A stretch of 64,000 nucleotides of DNA from Acanthosepion pharaonis (taxonomy: Eukaryota; Mollusca; Cephalopoda; Sepiida; Sepiidae): contig CAHIKZ030003506.1 in the NCBI GenBank assembly GCA_903632075.3, forward strand, positions 18,749-82,748, read 5' to 3'. The position numbers were made by a program, and so were the translations under genes. This document shows positions 56,501 to 64,000 of the stretch, piece after piece (position 1 is the first letter of the stretch; each line of letters starts with the position of its first letter). The notes below the pieces were generated by a model. The model was not told the DNA's origin and did no database searches. It was given only the letters and a program-made list of their open reading frames with translations.

Positions 56501-59500
56501 TTATTTTAGTATAATCACAACCTATGTAGAAGATGCGCCTTTTGCAGTAATGACAAGTGTTAGCAAACTGAACTTATCTCAGACTTCTGACAGTTTGATT
56601 TTTATTTTGGAATTTTGATATGTTTTTGATTTATTATTAGAGCACTTAAAGTATTCATTTAAATGTATCACCTTTATTTAAAACAATTTTTTTAATTTTA
56701 TTTTGGAGGATATATTTATTTTTCTTGTAAATTTTGATATGGGTATTAACTAAATTTAATGAGGATGGTTCTGTGAGTTAACAACATTTTTGTATCAAAT
56801 GCTTTCAGAGTGTTACAGTTTATTAGTGTTGGACAGATTTTAGCTACTTGATTCTGTGGTAGTTTTGCCAGTAAACTGAAATGATGTGTTTGAAGTTTTG
56901 TAGAAAAAGGAAATGGATTTAAGCATGTAAAAGGAAAAAAGAATTATAATTGGAAAATGATTAAGAATTATGAATTGGAAGATTATGCCTACTGAAAGTG
57001 TTTGTTGTGATGTCATGTTTGAAGCGGTACCTTTGCAGAAAGTCTGGGACAAGTCATATATCCAAATAAATTATAAACAAAGCAAAGATAAATTGAATAT
57101 TTCTTCTGTAATATATTCCCTCCTCTGAATTTTTATTAATTTTAGTGATGAATGCTGAATCTGGACTTTGTGAATTCTTGCCTCTTCTTTGTATATTTGT
57201 CATAATGTAGTGTGAAAGAAAGGTAGCATTAAAATTATAGTAATAATTGCTGGTGGCTAAAATGGTCAATGAAATAATACAATGGCCATGTCATTTTTTC
57301 TCTTTGACACTAAATGTGCCCCTTGCCATAACTCTTTACTCTTCCTCCTCCACAATACATTTTAATGTGCTGCAACTAACTTAAAGATTGATGACTAGTG
57401 AATGTGGATCCTTATTGTGTTTGTGTGGATACAAGATAGCAGGGAGGGGAGTGATACTGACACTCTATAACCTCCATTTTCCATTCCTACTTATAGTCTT
57501 TCCTTTGCCAAAACCATCATAGTTCAAGTGAGCAGCACACATTTGAGGAAAATCTTCAAAATATTTTTTAATGCAGTGTTTAAATGTTATTCTACTGCAA
57601 AAGAGTATTCCTTCAAAATAATACTCTTTCACATTATTGAAACCTGTTAAAAAGTGAATAACCACATGGGGCCAAATCAAAGTTTACATTAAAAATCAAG
57701 ACCTTATAAGAGTTTGCATATAATTATTGTGAATTTTGTCAGTTTCTGGATTTTTTTATTATCTTTATTTTTGTTAACTTTGAGTTTGTACAATTAACAT
57801 TTTTTCTCTGATGCATTCAGAATAGCTAAAAATGATCAAGAATAAAAAGCTCTCTTTGAAAGTATAGTAATGTTATAATATTGATTTTTAAAAAAATGAA
57901 GTAAAATTTAATCTCCTGCTCTTAATAGAGGAGGAAACAATCCAATTGTTTTTCTTTTTCAAGCCTGTGACACAGCTCTGTATAGTGTCTCCTTTGGTGT
58001 CTAGAAAGATATCATCCAGCAGTATAAGTCCTACAATCTGGAGCCAACAAGGGGAGGGGGTTAGAGTGCTGGTCTCAGGAGGGAAGGGGGGTTGGGTTAG
58101 GTGCCACAAGTAGAGGCTGTGACATTACCTGAGTGGGTTTCTCTACCTGTTGGTCTCTCTCTCTCTGTAGGACAATGCTGGCTGGTTTTGTGTTTGTTTG
58201 CATGTATGCTGCTGCTGTCTAGAGGACCTCTTTAAAACTCTCATCACTTTTACTCTGGCTAACAAAGCCCAGTTACATTCCTTAATGTTTCTGTGTGTTA
58301 TGTGCCTAAGTTTCTGTCTGTGCAGACCTACTAGAATGTAGACTAGCAGAGAACCAATTCTTCCTAGTCTTGCAGAACATGTCAAAGAATTTCATTTGTT
58401 GATGCTCTGGCTATAGACTACCTTTGGATGAAACATCTCAGCAATCAGGAATTCTAGAATTTCACATTATAACAAATGTTGCATGTTAAAAAAACTGTTT
58501 CATGAAAATAAACAATAACAGTGATAACTCTTACAGGATTGGATGTTAGTGTGCTAGTTTGTATGATTGGTTGGATAGAATATCAATCAGTGACAAATTC
58601 TGTGAGAGAACTGTTAACTTTCATTACATTTGAACTAAAAAATATTGCAAAAGCAGATTCAATAATATTTTTTAGTTTTGTATTCCTTCCCCAACTTCTG
58701 TCTTTTCATCAATCTTTCTCTTTTCTCCTCCTCCAAGTGAAGTTGTGAGCAGCTTGACCAGCATCTTTCTTCTGCCTGTTTCACTCCCCCTCCCCAACAA
58801 GCTGAAGGATAAATAGTATGGACACAGCTGCATTTTGTCAAAGGTACTGTTGGCCCCTACCCTGAACTGGCATAAATATATAACTGTACCTACTTGGTAC
58901 ATTCAGCTGTTAAAAGTAAAGTTAAAAAAAAAAAAAAAAGAAAAGAAAAAAAGTGAGGACGACTAGAGGCCAAGCCCTGTGACATACAAAAAGAAATTTA
59001 TTAAAAATATAAAAGAAAAGCATGTTTTACAAGTTGCCTCTATATAAGAAAAAAATAAAAGAAAGAAACAAGCTACTGTATGAGAAAGAACTCAACTTTC
59101 TGAAAAGTTTTGGTCAATTCCATTGTCTGTAAATTAACCTAACTCAAGTTATTACTTGAATGTTTGCGACATTTTTTCACCATTTTAAAACTGAATAAAT
59201 TTACTTACTGATGATGACAAATAGTTTTTTTCTCTATGCTTTTACCTATACCAAGAAATTAGATATCAAGACTAAAACCACCAAAATTATTGTCTAAATA
59301 TTTTTCTATTTGTAAATTTCAGGTTTGTTCTGTTTTAATTTTTTGAAAATGGTTGTGGTAAAACAAATGATGCTTCATAAACAAATTACTAAAGTTTGAA
59401 TAAATGAAATGCAAAAATGAATTTTTAGCTACTTTCCAAATTTCCATTTTTTAATTATGATAAAAATTACAAATTAGGAATTATATCACGGAAACCATAT

Positions 59501-60380
59501 GTAATTTTCAGATTTAATTAAAAAAAATTGACCGCATCATCCATTGTTTTGCCATATTATAAATGCCTTTATTTATAACTTGTTTTATTTGTGAAATAGT
59601 TCTAGAAATGTTAATTTTCTCTTGAATTATCCATTTTTACAAGAGAGCAGCTGTCAATGCTTATACAAGAGACAATTTGGGAGTATAATCTACCATAAGT
59701 AATTAAAACCGTGTTCATGTCATCCTTAATGTATGCTGTGTCAGCTGAATATCAGATGAGTGCATAATTGAATGTGCCAGGTATTGTCAAGCCAACATTG
59801 TTTGCTACCTATTAGACCAAGTCTTGTTATCATTTCTACAATTGGTTAAATATTGTGTAAATGAATATCTTACATGCTTCTTTCTTTTTTTTTTCCAAAT
59901 ATTTGAAACAATTTCTTAAAGGGGTAGTTGCTCTTATTAAATGTCAGTTTTTATATAATTAGCATAAAAGACAACATTTTAGAGCTTGTAAATCATGTTT
60001 GTCTCTTGATATTTATTCACTACAATTTTTTTCTTTTCTGTTTATTGCCTATTTCCTGATTAATTCATTGTGTTAATGTTTTTTATTTTCATTCTTATTA
60101 TCTTGTTTTCCTATTTTTAATGGTATTTTGATCCAATTAAAATATTAATGATTAAAGTTGTTGAATATAACAAATATGAAAATTTTGGTATGTTTTTGTA
60201 TACATCAATAATAGAAGATAGTTATAAGGATGTAATAAATTGTTGAATGCCATAAACAAGATGCTTATGAAGTCATGATTAGAATGTTATCAGTAGAAGT
60301 ACAGAAATATCAATCTTTCATAGATTAAACAAAGTTACTCAATAAAGTGTAGTATGAAGAAATCCTTGAAATGTTAAGAA
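56500..60380. other. Mostly non-coding stretch, no recognised gene
   Basis: 57880-58900 is visibly GC-richer and contains CT-rich and G-rich tracts and an 80-codon minus frame (58143-58385). None has a recognised domain or convincing splice sites. A long A-tract at about 58925-58945, after AACTGTACCTACTTGGTACA, might be the tail of a short retroposon. The remainder is AT-rich without features. Confidence 0.4.
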
Positions 60381-60850
60381 AACTAAATAATCTATAATCT
60401 GCATTGGGAACAGCTAGATTGTGGATGGAGATGATGGTGGACTAGGAAAACTTGTAAAAGGGCCCAGTCAAAAGGACCCACTGATCAGTTGGTCAGCTGT
60501 AAATTAACTAGTCTGACCTGGTGGAGTCTTGTGCAGAATTAAATTGTGGACCATTCAAAACTAATTAACTAACCAAAACAAAATTAAAAATTATCCTTAA
60601 AAATGAAGAAAGTTTCATCACACAAGGAACTGAAGATATCTGTTATCTCCCAAAAGAAATTATAATATCAAAAAAAACCTTATTTAAATCTTCCATGCAG
60701 CTACACAATTTTTTTTTTTTTTTTTTTTTCACTTTTTTCAGTTATTCCTAAAGTGATGGACAATCACTTTGATGCCCACCAGGAAATTTCCCAATATCCT
60801 GGTGGGCCAGTCTGCCACTGGATAGACAACAAGTTAAATGAACATACAAA
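60380..60850. repeat. Possible old repeat patch
   Basis: GC-richer blocks at 60395-60545 and 60760-60835 (with CCACCAGGAAATTTCCCAAT and CTGGTGGGCCAGTCTGCCAC) flank a T-run of more than 20 at about 60709-60729. The style resembles degraded repeat DNA, but no second copy exists in the window. Confidence 0.25.
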
Positions 60851-60959
60851 AATAGAAAGAAGGAATATGCAAGAATGTTTTCTCACTGTATTTATTCAAG
60901 CTTGATGATTCTAAGAAGATGAGAAGACCTACTAGAATTTATTATTATTGGACATAGTC

Positions 60960-61650
60960 TTAACAACATACACTATATAGACAGGACTAAGTTGTTGGCA
61001 AATTGAAAAAAACTGTTAGACAATGTAGTTGATGTAAATAAGAAGAAAACACTAACCATGAACTATAAAAGGACAATGCTTGGTTGTTAGCAAAAGAGAC
61101 ATGCCAAGAGGTGAGTTACATATCAGGGATGTCAAAATCAGGCAGATGTAGGAATTCAACTCTCTGTGTAGTATCATACAGATGATGGAAAAGCATGAAT
61201 AAATCCAAAGACATATAGGAATAATGACAGATGCTTTTCAGAATCTAAGCAAGGCATTAAAGTATCAAAAAGGTCCATAGGACCAAATAAGTGTGTTGGA
61301 CTGCTTTGTAATATCTAATCTCCTATACTGAAGTGAACAATTTCATCACAAGTGAAGAAAGACCTTGCTGCTATCATGATATGGTTTTACCAACAAATGG
61401 ACAGAGCGCAGGAGAAATGAAGTAGTAACAATCACACACAAAATTTGGGAGCCATATAATAAGGTTTGAAGAATTTAATACTCCCAAAGCAAATTGAAGA
61501 TAAGAGAAGCAGGGTGAAGTTTGAATAAATGGATGATGAAACAAGTATTATAAAGACATGTTGTAAAGGAAAAAAAATTACAACAAAATAATGGTAGCTA
61601 TAGAAAGCGCTGTGATTGTCCACATCCTGAGAGAACATAACACATAAAGT
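60960..61650 (+). pseudogene. LINE C-terminal relic, same family as 45.7-47.2 kb
   Basis: Plus strand. Near 61085-61130 a frame carries a degenerate 'AKRDMPRGELHIRDVKIRQ'-type segment. Then GIMTDAFQNLSKALKYQKGP lies at about 61220-61280 and VLDCFVISNLLY at about 61297-61335, typical of the region after the RT core in this LINE family. Later codons match the 'WTISSQVKK' and C-terminal blocks only weakly, ending near 61640 (CCACATCCTGAGAGAACATA). It is heavily stopped and diverged more than the 45.7-kb copy. Confidence 0.72.
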
Positions 61651-61659
61651 AAAATGAAA

Positions 61660-64000
61660 CTCTAAACTACAATTTCCATTCAAAAGTTGCAATGTAACTG
61701 AAATACTTTGTTTTTTAAAAGAAAAATGTTTCAGTTAACTTTGAAATGTTGGATTTATTTGTTTATCTTAAAATCTTATTGCTATAACCAAATCAGTTCA
61801 CTTGCATGATTTTAGATTTTACTTTGCTCAGACTATTATTATTAATTAAATTGTTCAACTTTTAAGCAGTTATGCAAGCACATCTCATTCTAATGAGAAA
61901 TCGGTCATTTATTTCTGATTTAAGTAATTAAATAATACTATCAAGACACTGAGCAGTTAAAACAAATGTAAAGTGAAAATAGAAGATATCAGAAACTCAA
62001 TAGATTGGCAAATCTTAATCAAACAATATTCATTTGCATTTCCAGTCAAAAAGTACTTTTGGAATTTATCCTTTACAAAATATTTGCCTTCATTGATGTC
62101 CTGGAAATATCCTTAAAATATTTTAGATAACTTCAATGAGGATTTCCAGTAATCGATTGTCTTAAAGAAAAATTCACAACCAATGATAGTATTTTATTTT
62201 TCCATGTGTATTCCATTCTTTCTCTGAATTTAGAAGATTAAGTTTATCAGAAACTTCAGGTCAATTTCATGGCAGATTTTCCAATTTTGTTCAATATATT
62301 TCCTTTCCATGTGCAATGAAGGAAACCATATGCTCCAGCTTTTTATTGTTTTAGTGCTTTATTATTGTAGGTGGCCATCAGCCAGGGCTAACTCACATTA
62401 TGCTTGAACACCCCAACCATGGTTTCAAGCCTGATTGGGGGCCCCAGGCAGTGCTTTGTGACCCTTTTATCAACATTTGTTTTTTTCCTACCTACATTTA
62501 TATATGTTAGAAATTAAACTAAGCACATCTGACTATTAAAGGATGAAAAATTTTTCCATTTATTTATTTATTTTTTTTTTTTTTTTTTTACAATGTGCAA
62601 AACATGACATTAGTTTTCTGTTCCCCACCAGCCATCTGTCTTGCTCTTTAGATCTGAAACAGCAGCAAAAAATGTCTCAAAAAGATACAACTAGGACAAG
62701 AAAAGCTCCATCTATCCACTTGGTGAAAATAATACTTACAATGTTATGGCAAAATTACGGAAAAATATGAATATTGTGATGTAGAAGAGTGATGGGTGGG
62801 TGTGGGCCCATTGCAGATTTGTGGGTGGGCTCAGGAGACCCTTGCACCAGTCCTGGCACCACCTCTGCTACTAGCATAATCATCTTGTTTAGAAATTGAT
62901 TCAAATTTTCCTAGTTATGGTGACCCTCATTTTTTTATTTTATTCAGAAACAATATTTCACATAGTTTTCTCTTTGTGTGATAAATTTATGGTTGATAAC
63001 TGTTTGATGAATGGTGTAGTATAAAAAAATGTGTGCTCTGTATTCATCAAAAAAGACATAAAATATGTGATATTTATCTTGCAACATAAACTAAATATCA
63101 GATATAAGTTACATTAAGTGACAGAAACTGGAGTTAGGAAGTTTATATTGAACCAATATTTTCTGTGGGGAGGATCTGCTTGCAAATAACTTTTCTTTTT
63201 TTGAATTTATTTCAACAAGTAGGTTCTTTTGGTCGGTTTTAGGACCTACAAAGCCCAAATAGAAATATTTTTGGCAAGATCCTTGGTTTACAGCCAAGGT
63301 TTGAGTAAACATTTTTACATTCATATTTACATATTTTAACATTGTTCTATAAAAAATATATATTTAATTCAATTACTATCTTTCCTTAAATTTTATCACT
63401 GGTATTTCAAATCTGCTACTGCAATTTGATGCTTTATTTGTTTTAGTTTTTTGCAATAAATCATATTTATTGAGTTCAAAGCAAATTAAGGTTCTAATGA
63501 AGTTATTAAAAAAGGCTTTATAGCCATATTTTCTTTATTACATCCCTCAACTGAAAAAAGTATTGGTGACCAAAATCTTTTCACAGGCTTCTTTTCTACT
63601 GTTAGAATCAAATCCTAGATAAAAGAAATTTATATATTCCTTTTACTATGGTGATGTACCTTTCTTTGTGGTTCTATATGCAATGTGTTGTTCGTGAATG
63701 CTTTACATGCACTTGTATCATTTAATGTACACAGAAGCACACATGCACACACAATTTGACTATGTTTAATATAAGACATTGGAATATTATACTTTCCTCC
63801 AACTTGGAACAACCTGGGCTTATCAATAAAATCATAAATTTGTAGGAAAAAAAAAAGAAAAACAAGACAAACTTATCAACAGCTTAATGCTTAACATACC
63901 TGTCTTTTTGCTTACCTATGTGTATGGCTGTGAAGTAAAAAAAAAAAAACATCCGTTTTTCTTTCTCTTAGATCATATGTATTGATAATTATTTCACTCT
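61660..64000. other. AT-rich non-coding stretch to the window end
   Basis: No gene was recognised. Small GC-richer patches (62385-62465 and 62795-62870) may be old repeat remnants. A T-run lies at 62571-62590. The minus frame at 63109-63342 and the other short frames lack motifs. Confidence 0.4.

Noticed and set aside
1..64000. CRISPR arrays, bacterial operons, rRNA or tRNA genes, riboswitches
   Set aside because: No spaced direct repeats of CRISPR type, no ribosome-binding sites or dense ORFs, and no tRNA cloverleaf or rRNA sequence was seen. Composition and transposons indicate animal nuclear DNA.

Overview
This window is AT-rich, repeat-dense metazoan nuclear DNA. It shows no operons, ribosome-binding sites, CRISPR arrays, rRNA or tRNA genes. 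The density of (CA)n/(TA)n microsatellites, the many mariner/Tc1 relics, and non-LTR and Ty3/gypsy families of types common in lophotrochozoans suggest a mollusc, perhaps a cephalopod. That placement is inference; no host gene here was recognised well enough to prove it.

Host coding content is sparse. One internal exon is supported at about 16488-16744 (+), with a polypyrimidine/AG acceptor and a GT donor around a clean, visibly GC-richer reading frame. A second exon, probably the terminal one, begins at 55050 (+) behind a poly-T/AG acceptor. It has a conserved-looking head, an alanine run, an acidic region and a 30-bp coding minisatellite (10-residue units) broken by a one-base deletion. Both are on the plus strand and could belong to one gene with very long introns, but nothing here proves that. 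Neither gene family was identified.

Most of the rest is mobile DNA in layers. 0-10 kb: a Copia-like pol relic (about 1.32-1.74 kb), an unclassified dispersed repeat (8.1 kb), a mariner 3' fragment (8.84-9.35 kb) and a minus-strand IS630/mariner-type C-terminus (9.5-9.7 kb). 10.6-11.9 kb: a non-coding segment repeated at 36.8-38.1 kb. 18.5-22.1 kb: a non-LTR retrotransposon whose RT YAD box is split by an internally deleted mariner. 22.9-27.1 kb: a decayed Ty3/gypsy element with recognisable LTRs. 27.2-28.3 kb: another LINE relic. 29.3-31.7 kb: a LINE scrap, a Tigger/pogo relic and a possible Helitron relic. 33.1-34.65 kb: two adjacent fold-back elements. 38.9-39.2 kb: a 3' fragment of the 18.5-kb LINE family. 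41.6-43.2 kb: a Tc1-like element with about 220-bp inverted repeats and TA duplications. 44.2-45.0 kb: a mariner relic. 45.7-47.2 kb: a minus-strand LINE split by a solo LTR with a perfect 5-bp duplication. 47.3-47.8 kb: another LINE 3' relic. 48.69-53.78 kb: a structurally complete but frame-broken Ty3/gypsy element with both LTRs. 60.9-61.65 kb: a second copy of the 45.7-kb LINE family.

The genes do not form a system. The window is a gene-poor, probably intronic or intergenic stretch recording successive insertions. All transposon reading frames examined carry stops or frameshifts, so no autonomous element is evident. The most unusual signals are the coding minisatellite with its frameshift, the nested insertions, two perfect hairpins (32400-32441 and 38370-38429), the paired fold-backs, and several dispersed repeat families I cannot classify.
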